64,000 bases of DNA, taken from assembly GCA_029008095.1 (NCBI GenBank), contig JAQXJB010000026.1, positions 25,880 to 89,879 of the forward strand, read 5' to 3'. The position numbers were made by a program, and so were the translations under genes. Below, piece by piece: positions 39,043 through 49,181 of the stretch (within the stretch, counting starts at the first letter, position 1; every line of letters begins with the position of its first letter). Under the pieces are notes generated by a model. The model was not told where the DNA came from. It saw only the letters and a program-made list of their open reading frames with translations, and did no database searches. This DNA is from Clostridiales bacterium. Lineage in GTDB: Bacteria > Bacillota > Clostridia > Oscillospirales > Oscillospiraceae.

Positions 39043-41073
39043 ATGACTATTGAGGTTTTGGCTCCTGCCGGAGGGGATGAGCAGCTTATCGCTGCCGTGA
39101 GAGCGGGAGCGGACGCCGTTTACCTGGGAACGGGCAGCTTCAATGCCCGGCGCAATGCGGCGAACTTTGACGCAGACGCATTGAAAAAAGCGGTAAGCTA
39201 TTGCCGCGGCAGGGGCGTTAAGGTGCATGTTACCTGCAATACCCTTGTCACGGACAGGGAGCTTCCGCTGCTCTATGAGGAAATAAAAAATATAGCGGCC
39301 AGCGGAGCTGATGCTGTCATTGTTCAGGATCTGGCTGTTGCAGCCATGTTCCGTGAGCATTGCCCTGATATGCCGCTGCATGCCTCAACCCAGATGACCA
39401 TACATAGCGCCGAGGGCGCGATGATGGCCAAAGAGCTCGGCTTTGAGCGGGCTGTGCTGGCTCGTGAGGTGAGCCTTGATGAAATACGGGCGATACATGA
39501 GCGTGTGGATATAGAGCTTGAAGCCTTTGTACATGGCGCGCTGTGTATGAGCGTTTCGGGGCAATGCTATCTTTCTGCAATGCTCGGTGGACGCAGCGGA
39601 AACCGTGGACTTTGTGCCCAGCCCTGCCGGCTTAACTTTAATTCAAAGGGCAGGGAATACGCCCTTTCACTTAAAGACCTTTCTTTGATCGAATATGTAC
39701 GGGAGCTCGAAGAGGCCGGGGTAAGCTCGTTGAAAATTGAGGGGCGTATGAAGCGACCTGAGTATGTGGCTGCTGCCACCTCCGCATGCCGCGCCGCCGT
39801 GAACGGAGAAAAGCCGGACATGGATAGTCTGAAAGCGGTGTTTTCCAGAAGCGGCTTTACTGACGGGTATTTCAGCGGAAGACGCGGTATGGATATGTTC
39901 GGTATACGCACCAAGGATGACGTGCAGGCATCTGCGGCTGTGCTTGGCGATATTGCGGCTCTGTACCGAAACGAGCGGCAGAGCGTGCCTGTGGCCGCAA
40001 GGCTGAGTCTTCGGTCTGGTAAACCTGCGTTACTCTCCGTTACTGATGGTAAGCATATAATTGAACTAAGCGGAGATGTTCCAGAGGCAGCCAAGATAAG
40101 GGGCATGGACGTGGAAAGCGTCCGCAGGAGTCTTGAAAAGATGGGTGGAACTCCCTTCTTTCTTGATACGCTTGAAGCGGAGATTGACGAGGGGCTCTAT
40201 CTATCGCCCTCCAAGCTGAATGCACTGCGCCGTGAAGCGCTGGAGCAGCTTTTAAAAAAGCGTTCAGAGATATGCCCCAAAATGGTTATAGGAGATTTTC
40301 AGCCGCTAATAAGCGCAAAAAGAAGTACACAGTCTGAACTGCGCCTGCGCTTTGAGACTGCGGAGCAGATATTCCCCGAAGCTGACGAGGCAGGGAGAAT
40401 ATATCTGCCCTATAGTGAAATAAATGAGGCTCTCATCCGACGCTTCGGATCGAAGCTGATAGCGGAATTACCTCGCTTTATCCCTGAGGGCGACGGCGAG
40501 AAGATAACGTCAAGACTGAAGACGATGAAAGAACTTGGTCTTGAAAACGGATGCGCCGGAACTATCGGAGATATTGAGATATTGCGAAACGTGGGCTTGA
40601 AAATATTCGGCGGCTTTTCCCTCAACGCGCTCAATTCCAAATGCGTCGATGAGTTGGAACACTTGGGCATAAGCGATGTCACCCTATCTTTTGAGAACTC
40701 AATGAAAAACGCAGCGTATATTGGAGGCAGGAGCGTAGGCATTCTTGCCTACGGATATCTGCCACTGATGCTTTTCAGGAGCTGCCCGGCCCGAGGCAAA
40801 AACGGGTGCATGGGATGCTCCGGACGAGATAAGATAAAGGACCGGAACGGAACTGAGTTTACAGTAATGTGCGGAGGAAGAAAGTATTCCACACTGCTTA
40901 ATTCTCTCCCGCTTTATATCGGTGACAAGGAACTGAGCGGAGTGGATTTTAAAACATTGTATTATACCGTTGAAAGCAAAGAACGCTGCCGCAGCGTTTA
41001 TAGAATTTTCCGTGAGGGCGCGGAGTTTGACGACAAGCGAACAAACGGCCTTTATTACCGGGAGCTTTTGTAG
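39043..41073 (+). CDS. Peptidase U32 family protein (DUF3656-containing type)
   Basis: EVLAPAGGDEQLIAAVRAGADAVYLGTGSFNARRNAANF, ELEAFVHGALCMSVSGQCYLSAMLGGRSGNRGLCAQPCR. Confidence 0.92.
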   Translation: MTIEVLAPAGGDEQLIAAVRAGADAVYLGTGSFNARRNAANFDADALKKAVSYCRGRGVKVHVTCNTLVTDRELPLLYEEIKNIAASGADAVIVQDLAVAAMFREHCPDMPLHASTQMTIHSAEGAMMAKELGFERAVLAREVSLDEIRAIHERVDIELEAFVHGALCMSVSGQCYLSAMLGGRSGNRGLCAQPCRLNFNSKGREYALSLKDLSLIEYVRELEEAGVSSLKIEGRMKRPEYVAAATSACRAAVNGEKPDMDSLKAVFSRSGFTDGYFSGRRGMDMFGIRTKDDVQASAAVLGDIAALYRNERQSVPVAARLSLRSGKPALLSVTDGKHIIELSGDVPEAAKIRGMDVESVRRSLEKMGGTPFFLDTLEAEIDEGLYLSPSKLNALRREALEQLLKKRSEICPKMVIGDFQPLISAKRSTQSELRLRFETAEQIFPEADEAGRIYLPYSEINEALIRRFGSKLIAELPRFIPEGDGEKITSRLKTMKELGLENGCAGTIGDIEILRNVGLKIFGGFSLNALNSKCVDELEHLGISDVTLSFENSMKNAAYIGGRSVGILAYGYLPLMLFRSCPARGKNGCMGCSGRDKIKDRNGTEFTVMCGGRKYSTLLNSLPLYIGDKELSGVDFKTLYYTVESKERCRSVYRIFREGAEFDDKRTNGLYYRELL

Positions 41074-41084
41074 GAGCAGAATAT

Positions 41085-42272
41085 ATGGAACTTGAACTTC
41101 TTTCGCCGGCAGGCGACTTTGAAAAACTGAAGACAGCACTGTATTTCGGCGCCGACGCGGTATATCTCGGAGGCCCATTTATGCATCTGAGAGCTGCGCC
41201 CACCGAATTTACAATGGAAAACCTCAAGACAGCTATAGATTATGCTCATGTCCTGGGCAAGAAGGTCTATGTTACGGTGAACGCATTTGCAAGAAATTCT
41301 GATTTTGAGGCACTTCCGGAATATCTGAGAAACCTTCATTCTATTTCAGCCGACGGTATAATCGTTTCTGACCTTGGTGTTATCGCTCTCGCGGCGGAGA
41401 CAGTGCCGGAGCTGCCTGTCCATGTCAGTACCCAGGCGAGCTGTGTTAACTATGTTTCCGCAAACACCTACTATAAGATGGGAGCAAAGCGCATAGTGCT
41501 TGGTCGGGAAATGAGCCTGGATGAGATAAAGGAACTGCGAGACAAAACTCCGCCGGAGCTTGAACTGGAAGCTTTTGTTCATGGCGCAATGTGTATGGCT
41601 TATTCCGGACGCTGCCTTATAAGCGCATTTCTTGCAGGACGCGATTCAAACCGTGGTGACTGCGCGCAGCCCTGCCGCTGGCGGTATAATCTTGTGGAGG
41701 AGTCCCGACCGGACGAGGTGATGCCTGTATTCGAGGATGAACAGGGAACGACCATAATGAGCAGCCGCGACCTTAAGACAATAGACTTTCTTGACAAGAT
41801 AATCGATGCCGGCGTCACATCCTTTAAGATAGAGGGCCGCATGAAATCTCCTTATTATGTGGCAACGGTCACAAACGCCTACCGCAAGGCTGTCGATCAC
41901 TCCGCGCCTCTTGAGCTTCTTGAGGATGAGATACGTTCCGCAAGTCACAGAGAGTTTTCAACCGGGTTTTATTTCGGCAAGATAAAGCATGAGCCTCCTG
42001 CGCCCGATGGTTATAAGCAGAACGCGCAGTTCTCTGCCGTGGTTCTTGGTAGCGACGGCGAGAGGGTGAAGATAGAGCAGCGGAATCGATTCTTTCTCGG
42101 CGATACGCTCGAGGTACTTTCGCCGAACAGCACCGGTGAAAAGCTTCGCGTTGAAGAAATGTGGGATGAGGAAGGCAATGCCGTTGAAGCCGCTCCGCAT
42201 CCGCAGCAGAAGCTGTATATCAAAAGCAGCCTGAATTTGCAGGCCGGAGATATACTCAGAAAAAGAGCATAA
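41085..42272 (+). CDS. Peptidase U32 family protein (TrhP/YhbU-like)
   Basis: ELLSPAGDFEKLKTALYFGADAVYLGGPFMHLRAAPTEFT, ELEAFVHGAMCMAYSGRCLISAFLAGRDSNRGDCAQPCRWRY. Confidence 0.92.
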   Translation: MELELLSPAGDFEKLKTALYFGADAVYLGGPFMHLRAAPTEFTMENLKTAIDYAHVLGKKVYVTVNAFARNSDFEALPEYLRNLHSISADGIIVSDLGVIALAAETVPELPVHVSTQASCVNYVSANTYYKMGAKRIVLGREMSLDEIKELRDKTPPELELEAFVHGAMCMAYSGRCLISAFLAGRDSNRGDCAQPCRWRYNLVEESRPDEVMPVFEDEQGTTIMSSRDLKTIDFLDKIIDAGVTSFKIEGRMKSPYYVATVTNAYRKAVDHSAPLELLEDEIRSASHREFSTGFYFGKIKHEPPAPDGYKQNAQFSAVVLGSDGERVKIEQRNRFFLGDTLEVLSPNSTGEKLRVEEMWDEEGNAVEAAPHPQQKLYIKSSLNLQAGDILRKRA

Positions 42273-42306
42273 ATTTGCCCTCCCGAATTTCGGGAGGGCA
42301 TTTGCC
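42273..42306. terminator. Intrinsic terminator
   Basis: TTTGCCCTCCCGAA-TTTCGGGAGGGCATTTG. Confidence 0.8.
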
Positions 42307-42314
42307 GTATAAGC

Positions 42315-44090
42315 TCAGAAAAGAGCTTTTTCCATCTCGTCTATTGTCTCTTCAAACACCTTCATGGCGCTCTTTACGGTCTCGGGACTGGTCAGGTCAA
42401 CGCCTGCGATCTTCAGCTCTTCGAGAGGATAATCGCTGCCGCCGGTCGTGAGGAACTTCAAATAGCTTGCTGGGTCCCCACCATCGGCTATATTGCCGGC
42501 GATAGCCACAGCACTGGAGAAGCCGGTGGCATACTGATAAACATAAAACGCATTATAGAAATGCGGGATGCGAGCCCATTCAACGTCCATTATCTCATTG
42601 TTCTCAGCGCCTTCATAGTAGAGAGAGTTCAGCTCCCGGTAAAGTGCGGAGAGGGTCTGCGCGGTGAGCGGCTGACCGCTCTGATACATTTCGTGCGCCC
42701 TGCGCTCAAATTCCGCGAAAAGGGTCTGGCGGAAAACAGTGGTTCGGAAGCTCTCCAGAAGGTGGTTGAGTATATATGCTCTGCGCTTTGGGTCACTCTC
42801 GGTCTTGAGCAGGTATTTGGTCAGCAGCACCTCGTTTACTGTTGAGGCTACCTCCGCGACAAGTATTTTGTAGTCGCTGTTTATATATTCATTGGCCTCG
42901 GCAGAGAGATAGGAATGCATGGCGTGACCAAGCTCATGCGCCAAAGTGAAAGCATCGTCCAGCGTGTCGGTAAAATTGAGCAAAACGTAGGGATGTACGC
43001 CGTAAACGCCGCAGGAAAACGCCCCCGTCGTCTTGCCCTTGTTTTCGTATACGTCTATCCAATGCTCGTTATAAGCCTTATCGAGAAGCTTCTGATAATC
43101 CTCTCCGAGAGGTTCGAGAGCTTTCTTGACGAGAGTTTTGGCATCCTCATAGTTTACACTGATCTCAACGTTTTCAACGATGGGGCAGTAGAGGTCGTAA
43201 AGATTAAGTGTTTCAAGTCCAAGCGCCTTTTTTCGCATTTCAAGGTAGCGGCGCATAAGGGGCAGAGCGTCATGCACAGCGCTTATAAGGCTGTCATAAA
43301 CGCTGATGGGAACGTTGCTGGAGAAGAGAGCCGCTTCACAGGCACTGGGATAATTGCGAACATCAGCGAAGTAGCAGTCAAATTTTACGCTGCCGGAATA
43401 CATGGCGGCAAATGTGTTGATATATTTTTTGAACTCACCGAAATAGGTCTCAAAGGCATCACGGCGAACGCGCTGGTCGCGGCTTTCCCGGAAAACGCCG
43501 AAGTTGCCGTGGGTAAGCGTCGCTTCCTTGCCATTTTCATCAATAATAGGAGGGAAGGTGATATCCACGCTTTCAAGCATTTCAAAGCTGTTGTTGGGAG
43601 ACTGAGCGGCTTCGCCCAGCATAGCCAGCATTTTCTCCCGCTCTTCGTCAAGAGTATGCCTGCGGGCGCGGCAGACGTCCTCCACCATATGCTTATAAAG
43701 AGGTGCCGCTTCCACATACACGGCTAACTTATCTTCGGGAATGCTGAGAAGCTCCGGGTCAAGGAAGGATACCGCTGTGCTGTAAGCGACATACAGGTTG
43801 ACTGCTCGTGCCTCCATATCCTGGTATTCAGGGGAACCGTTGTCTCCGGATTTCTGCAGTGTCGCATAGAGGTATACAAGCTCCACCTTCCGGGCAGTGG
43901 CGGCAACGGCGTCAAGTCCTGCTTTGAAGCTTTCAGCGGAAGTGCCAAGAGTGCCCTTGACGCTGTCTATATTTTTCACGGCCTCGGCAGCATCCGCGTA
44001 AGCCTGCTCCCAGTCTGCCTTGCTTTTGAATATGTGTGTAAGATCCCACATGAAGCGGGAGTCCATTTCAGCTCTGCTTTTGAGTTCCAT
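42315..44090 (-). CDS. pepF: Oligoendopeptidase F
   Basis: M3 peptidase HELGHAMHSYLS motif, SRFMWDLTHIFKSKADWEQAY N-terminus. Confidence 0.95.
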   Translation of the reverse strand: MELKSRAEMDSRFMWDLTHIFKSKADWEQAYADAAEAVKNIDSVKGTLGTSAESFKAGLDAVAATARKVELVYLYATLQKSGDNGSPEYQDMEARAVNLYVAYSTAVSFLDPELLSIPEDKLAVYVEAAPLYKHMVEDVCRARRHTLDEEREKMLAMLGEAAQSPNNSFEMLESVDITFPPIIDENGKEATLTHGNFGVFRESRDQRVRRDAFETYFGEFKKYINTFAAMYSGSVKFDCYFADVRNYPSACEAALFSSNVPISVYDSLISAVHDALPLMRRYLEMRKKALGLETLNLYDLYCPIVENVEISVNYEDAKTLVKKALEPLGEDYQKLLDKAYNEHWIDVYENKGKTTGAFSCGVYGVHPYVLLNFTDTLDDAFTLAHELGHAMHSYLSAEANEYINSDYKILVAEVASTVNEVLLTKYLLKTESDPKRRAYILNHLLESFRTTVFRQTLFAEFERRAHEMYQSGQPLTAQTLSALYRELNSLYYEGAENNEIMDVEWARIPHFYNAFYVYQYATGFSSAVAIAGNIADGGDPASYLKFLTTGGSDYPLEELKIAGVDLTSPETVKSAMKVFEETIDEMEKALF

Positions 44091-44169
44091 GTTCAAGCCT
44101 CCGTTTATAATTTTGATGTTGTTGATAAGAATATTGTACCCCATTTGCTGATAAAGTCAAACCATAATT

Positions 44170-44206
44170 TAACGGGCCGCATCGAAAATGATGCGGCCCG
44201 TAGTTT
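44170..44206. terminator. Intrinsic terminator
   Basis: ACGGGCCGCATC-GAAAAT-GATGCGGCCCGT. Confidence 0.8.
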
Positions 44207-44218
44207 TGAAAATGCTGT

Positions 44219-46069
44219 TTATGCGAGTGCCTCAACAACTACAAGAGTTGAGTTCAGAGTAACGGAATTATCATATGTGCCATATGCGACGATGGTGGAA
44301 TTTGGCGTGATCTGAGAAATTCCAAGAGACCTGCCGGTAACAGCGTTATAGATTGGGGCTGCGCCGGAGACGTTTACATAGAAGAGCTTATCGGAAATAA
44401 GAAGAATTATTTCTCTCTTATTGTTATCTACATTGAGGACAGTACCTGTGATCTTGCCAGTCTGCACGGCGGTCGAGGTGTTTTCCAGATTCACGGTAGT
44501 GATAACAGAGTTGAAAAGGGAAACAGAGACCAAATCGCCAACTTTTATAGTGGAAAGCAGTATGGATGTGGTTCCCTTATATACGGCTGCATCCGATGCT
44601 ACAGAATGCCTGTGAACAATACCGTTATCGTCGGTTATCTCCCAGAAAAGACCGTCGACAGTGCTGATCATGGAAGTTATCTGACCACGTATGCTGGCCT
44701 GAGTGGCCTCGCTCACTATCTTTACTGGTTTGCCGTTCTTTACGGTGACAGTAACCTTGTCGCCGATTTCAAGACGGTCGATGGATATCTCGTAATTAGC
44801 TATATAAACCTCGGGAAGGTCTGCAATATCAAAGCCGAAGTACCAGATGCCGCCGGCTTCGTCCTTTACGCGCATCTCTATAGTAGTGCCGTAGTTCACC
44901 TCTGTGATGGTGCCTTTTATCTCAGTGGTGTAGTTAGAGGCGTATATCTCTGTGATTTTCCCGCCGACTACCTTTGCGAAGGCATAGCTGTTTCTGGAAA
45001 GGCTGCTGATCTCGCTCTTGGTACCATCAAGGGAGACATATGCGTTCTCGGCAAGAAGATACCTTGTGCTGTTTGTTTCTCCAGTGTGAACAATGTTAAC
45101 GATACCATTGGAGGTGGTGGAGGTGGAGTATATCAAACCGCTGACGTATGTAGTGTCCTCTGCGATGTAAACGTCTGCTCTGCGAACTCCGGTTTCAGTA
45201 ATGATGAGATTTATGTACCCACCCACATGGGAAGTATTGGGGGTGGAAACGGTACCATTAAGATAATACTTGCCGCTGCCGATAGTATACTCGCGGTAGG
45301 TACCGTCGATGAGCTTAACGCGAACTACAGAACCGCTGACGCTGCTGATAACGCCCTCATCGACGGTGGTAGCCTTATAACCGGGGATATCAAGAGAAAT
45401 CCCACTGGTCTTTATGTAATCCAAAGTGCGGTAAAGCATCGCGGAGGCCACCGCGCGTGTAACAGTCTGGGTAGGATTGAAACGGTTATTCTCGTCACCG
45501 TCTACAATTTTTGCGTTATAGAGGATCACTACGCTGCCGTGATAATTTCCGGTGATGGATGCGGCATCCTCAAAAGGAAGCGGTACGGAATTTGCGGCAG
45601 ATATATTTTCGTCCAACTGCAGGGCTCTTACCAGAAGCAGAGCGAAATCCTTTTTGTTTATAGGATTGGTGAGCGTAAGCTTGCCGAGTTCATTAGCTGA
45701 AATGATACCTGATGCCATGCAGATGCAAAGCTCACTGCTTGCCCAAGAAAGGTTGGAGGGAAGGTTTGCCGCAACGGCATCGGCATAGTCGCTGCACATG
45801 AGTTCAATTGCGGTCTCATCGAGGTCATAAAGGCGGGAGAGAAGAGCCAATGTTTCGATATAAGTTATTCCTCCGTTGGGACGGAAAGTGCCGTCCTCAT
45901 AGCCGGAAAAATATCCGAGAGCGCTCAGCTTGCTGATGTAATCCTCTGCCCAATAGTCACTGGGAACATCGCTGTAGCCCGCGGCAAATACTTGCGAGGA
46001 CATTGAGAAAACAAGAACGACAGCGAGGAAGAGAGCGCATATTCTTTTGGTGAAAGCTGAAGTTTTCAT
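44219..46069 (-). CDS. S-layer homology (SLH) domain protein
   Basis: Signal peptide, AAGYSDVPSDYWAEDYISKLSALGYFSGYEDGTFRPNGGITYIETLALLSRL plus two further SLH-like repeats. Confidence 0.9.
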   Translation of the reverse strand: MKTSAFTKRICALFLAVVLVFSMSSQVFAAGYSDVPSDYWAEDYISKLSALGYFSGYEDGTFRPNGGITYIETLALLSRLYDLDETAIELMCSDYADAVAANLPSNLSWASSELCICMASGIISANELGKLTLTNPINKKDFALLLVRALQLDENISAANSVPLPFEDAASITGNYHGSVVILYNAKIVDGDENNRFNPTQTVTRAVASAMLYRTLDYIKTSGISLDIPGYKATTVDEGVISSVSGSVVRVKLIDGTYREYTIGSGKYYLNGTVSTPNTSHVGGYINLIITETGVRRADVYIAEDTTYVSGLIYSTSTTSNGIVNIVHTGETNSTRYLLAENAYVSLDGTKSEISSLSRNSYAFAKVVGGKITEIYASNYTTEIKGTITEVNYGTTIEMRVKDEAGGIWYFGFDIADLPEVYIANYEISIDRLEIGDKVTVTVKNGKPVKIVSEATQASIRGQITSMISTVDGLFWEITDDNGIVHRHSVASDAAVYKGTTSILLSTIKVGDLVSVSLFNSVITTVNLENTSTAVQTGKITGTVLNVDNNKREIILLISDKLFYVNVSGAAPIYNAVTGRSLGISQITPNSTIVAYGTYDNSVTLNSTLVVVEALA

Positions 46070-46206
46070 TGATACACCTCCGATGATATTTTGTAAAAGA
46101 CGAAATACAGAATACTATATATAGTAATTTAAGCACATACTGTATATCATGTCAACATATTGTTTGAAGTAAAAAACAGAAAATAGATTAAAATTGAATT
46201 TTGCTG

Positions 46207-46236
46207 TTGACAAGGCGGCGGTTAAGATAGTAAAAT
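46207..46236 (+). promoter_or_regulatory. Putative promoter of pyr operon (TTGACA-18-TAAAAT)
   Basis: TTGACA 46207-46212, 18-nt spacer, TAAAAT 46231-46236. Confidence 0.6.
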
Positions 46237-46270
46237 AACAAAAATGCGTGCGAAAGGGGCGTTTTGCTCT

Positions 46271-47542
46271 GTGAACTGTGTTTTTAAAAGCGCTGAGGTT
46301 TTCCTCGGAAATTCTTTTTCAACCGTAGACGTGATAGTTGATAACGGTACTGTTTCTATTTGTGATATTGGTGCCGGTTATTCTTCGGGAACTCCTGTTT
46401 TTGACTGTGCTGGAAAATATATTTTTCCTGGCTTCGCTGATGTTCATGTTCATTTGCGAGAGCCGGGTTTTTTTTATAAGGAAAGCATTGCAACCGGGAC
46501 AATGGCTGCCGCGAGAGGCGGCTTTACCGATGTTTGCGCGATGCCCAACCTTGACCCAGTACCGGATAGTATTGATCACCTTGAGGTGCAGATGGATATA
46601 ATCCGCCGTGACGCCTGCATCAATGTTCATCCATACGGAGCTATTACGATTGACCGCAAAGGAGAAAAGCTTTCCGATATGGCCTCTATGGCGCGGTACG
46701 CCGTGGCTTTTTCCGATGACGGCAGCGGTGTTCAGAATGACGGCATGATGCGTGAAGCTATGCTCGAGGCAAAACGGCTTAACAAAATAATCGCGGCTCA
46801 CTGCGAAGTGAATGAACTTCTTCGCGGCGGATATATTCACGACGGAGAATATGCCCGGGCGCACGGACATAAGGGCATCTGCTCAGAAAGCGAATGGAGG
46901 CAGATAGCCCGAGATATAGAGCTTGCAGCAGAGACAGGCTGCAAATATCACGTCTGTCATATTTCCTGCGCCGAAAGTGTGGAGCTGATCAGGCAGGCGA
47001 AGAAAAGCGGCGTTGACATTACCTGCGAGACCGCTCCTCATTATCTGGTGTTCTGCGACGAAGACATGCAGGAGGATGGACGCTTCAAGATGAACCCTCC
47101 GCTGAGAAGCCGCAGAGATATGGATGCTCTCATAGAGGGAATAGTTGACGGGACAATAGACATGATAGCAACTGACCACGCTCCTCACAGCGCCGAGGAA
47201 AAGAGCCGGGGTCTCAGGGACAGCGCTATGGGCGTAGTGGGAATAGAGACATCCTTTGCCGCCTGCTATACAAAGCTTGTAAGGGAGGGAATTATCCCCC
47301 TTACAAAGCTTGTGGAGCTTATGCACACCAATCCTTCCAAGCGCTTCGGCATTGGTCACGAACTCTATGAGGGTGCAGGCGCAGACTTCACGGTTTTTGA
47401 CCTTGAGAAATCGTATATTGTAAATGAAAACGAATTTCTCTCCAAGGGGCGGGCAACGCCCTTTATAGGAAAAACTCTTTATGGACGCTGCCTCATGACG
47501 GTTTGCGGCGGCGAAATCGTTTGGGAAGAGGGGAAGAAATGA
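46271..47542 (+). CDS. pyrC: Dihydroorotase
   Basis: FPGFADVHVHLREPGFFYKESIATGTMAAARGGFTDVCAMPNLDPVPD, MIATDHAPHSAEEK; GTG start at 46271 favoured by promoter position and SD AAAGGGG (ORF extends to 46244). Confidence 0.93.
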   Translation: MNCVFKSAEVFLGNSFSTVDVIVDNGTVSICDIGAGYSSGTPVFDCAGKYIFPGFADVHVHLREPGFFYKESIATGTMAAARGGFTDVCAMPNLDPVPDSIDHLEVQMDIIRRDACINVHPYGAITIDRKGEKLSDMASMARYAVAFSDDGSGVQNDGMMREAMLEAKRLNKIIAAHCEVNELLRGGYIHDGEYARAHGHKGICSESEWRQIARDIELAAETGCKYHVCHISCAESVELIRQAKKSGVDITCETAPHYLVFCDEDMQEDGRFKMNPPLRSRRDMDALIEGIVDGTIDMIATDHAPHSAEEKSRGLRDSAMGVVGIETSFAACYTKLVREGIIPLTKLVELMHTNPSKRFGIGHELYEGAGADFTVFDLEKSYIVNENEFLSKGRATPFIGKTLYGRCLMTVCGGEIVWEEGKK

Positions 47543-48276
47543 ATAAAGGCTTATTTGAGATAGCAAAAAACGAGAATATAGCAAAGAACGCCTGGAAAAT
47601 GATACTCCGCGGCGATACCTCTGCTGTTACAAAGCCCGGACAGTTTATCAACATTGAGCTTGACGGTTTTTATCTGCGCAGACCTATCTCGGTCTGCGAC
47701 CTGAACGGCAGCGAAGTTACCATAATTTATAAGACAGTAGGCAAGGGTACAGAATATATGGCGGAGCTTGCTCCGGGAGTGAAGTTAGATGTGCTTTCCG
47801 GTCTGGGTAACGGTTTCGATACCGGCTGCTGCGGACACGTTCCGCTGCTCATCGGCGGCGGAGCGGGAGTAGCGCCCATGTACATGCTTGCCAGAGACAT
47901 AATCGCGGCAGGAAAGAAGCCTTCTGTTATAATCGGCTTCGGCAGCGCTGATGAGGTGTTCCTTGAAAAAGAGTTTGAGGCTCTCGGCGTAAATGTATTC
48001 GTAACCACGGTTGACGGCAGCAGGGGAATAAAGGGCTTTGTTACCGATGCTCTGGACAGCCTGCCTGAAGCGCCGGATTACCACTATGTATGCGGCCCTG
48101 AAGCCATGATGAAGGCTGTGTACTCCGCGGTTAAGTGTGCTGGACAATACAGCTTTGAAGAGCGCATGGGCTGCGGCTTCGGCGCTTGCATGGGCTGCAG
48201 CTGCAAGACAAAGTACGGCAACAAGCGTATATGCAAGGATGGGCCGGTTCTGGTCAAGGAGGAGATAATATGGTAA
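47539..48276 (+). CDS. pyrK: Dihydroorotate dehydrogenase electron transfer subunit
   Basis: PGQFINIELDGFYLRRPISVCD, C-terminal CGFGACMGCSCKT...CKDGPV [2Fe-2S] motif. Confidence 0.94.
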   Translation: MNKGLFEIAKNENIAKNAWKMILRGDTSAVTKPGQFINIELDGFYLRRPISVCDLNGSEVTIIYKTVGKGTEYMAELAPGVKLDVLSGLGNGFDTGCCGHVPLLIGGGAGVAPMYMLARDIIAAGKKPSVIIGFGSADEVFLEKEFEALGVNVFVTTVDGSRGIKGFVTDALDSLPEAPDYHYVCGPEAMMKAVYSAVKCAGQYSFEERMGCGFGACMGCSCKTKYGNKRICKDGPVLVKEEIIW

Positions 48277-49181
48277 ACACATCCGTTCAGCTCAGCTCGC
48301 TGCATTTGGATAACCCTGTTATCCCCGCCAGCGGTACCTTTGGTTTTGGATATGAATTCGCGGAGCTTTATGACATAAACATTCTTGGCTCCATATCTCT
48401 TAAGGGCACTACAAGGGAGCCGAGATTCGGTAACCCGACTCCCAGAATAGCTGAGTGCACAGCCGGCCTTATTAACTCTGTCGGCCTGCAGAATCCGGGT
48501 ATCGACCAGGTGATTGAGCATGAGATACCCAAGCTCAGCGAGTGTTATTCAAAGCCTGTTATTGCCAATATCAGCGGCTTCGCTATTGATGAATATGTGG
48601 AATGCTGTGCCAAGGCCGATAAAGTGGATAAGATAGGCATGATAGAGCTTAATATCAGCTGCCCCAATGTCCATAACGGCGGCATGAGCTTCGGCACTTC
48701 CTGCCAGAGCGCCTATGATGTCACAAAGGCTGTGCGCGAAGTGACGAAAAAACCGCTGTTCGTGAAGCTCACACCAAATGCTCCGAATATCGCCGAGATA
48801 GCTGCTGCCTGCGAAAAGGCGGGCGCGGACGGAATCAGCCTGATCAATACCCTTCTGGGTATGCGCATAGACCTTAGAACAAGAAAGCCTGTTATAGCAA
48901 ACGTAAAGGGTGGGTTCTCCGGACCTGCCGTGTTCCCGGTGGCTCTGCGCATGGTTTACGAGGTATATGAGGCTGTCGATATTCCGATAATGGGCATGGG
49001 CGGCGTATCCTCCGCGGCTGATGTTATCGAAATGATGCTTGCCGGTGCTTCCGCGGTACAGGTCGGCGCAGCAAACCTTAAAGATCCATACGCATGCAAA
49101 AACATAATCGAAGAGCTTCCCAAAGAAATGGAGAAGCTGGGAATAGAAAATCTTTCTGACATAATAGGAGGAGCACACTGA
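48270..49181 (+). CDS. pyrD: Dihydroorotate dehydrogenase catalytic subunit (class 1B)
   Basis: NPVIPASGTFGFGYEFAELYDIN, IELNISCPNVHNGGMSFG, GVSSAADVIEMMLAGASAVQVGAAN. Confidence 0.96.
   Translation: MVNTSVQLSSLHLDNPVIPASGTFGFGYEFAELYDINILGSISLKGTTREPRFGNPTPRIAECTAGLINSVGLQNPGIDQVIEHEIPKLSECYSKPVIANISGFAIDEYVECCAKADKVDKIGMIELNISCPNVHNGGMSFGTSCQSAYDVTKAVREVTKKPLFVKLTPNAPNIAEIAAACEKAGADGISLINTLLGMRIDLRTRKPVIANVKGGFSGPAVFPVALRMVYEVYEAVDIPIMGMGGVSSAADVIEMMLAGASAVQVGAANLKDPYACKNIIEELPKEMEKLGIENLSDIIGGAH

Noticed and set aside
44606-45700. 364-aa plus-strand ORF opposite the SLH gene
   Set aside because: Antisense to a convincing SLH-domain protein; low-complexity Tyr/Val/Cys-rich translation with no motif.
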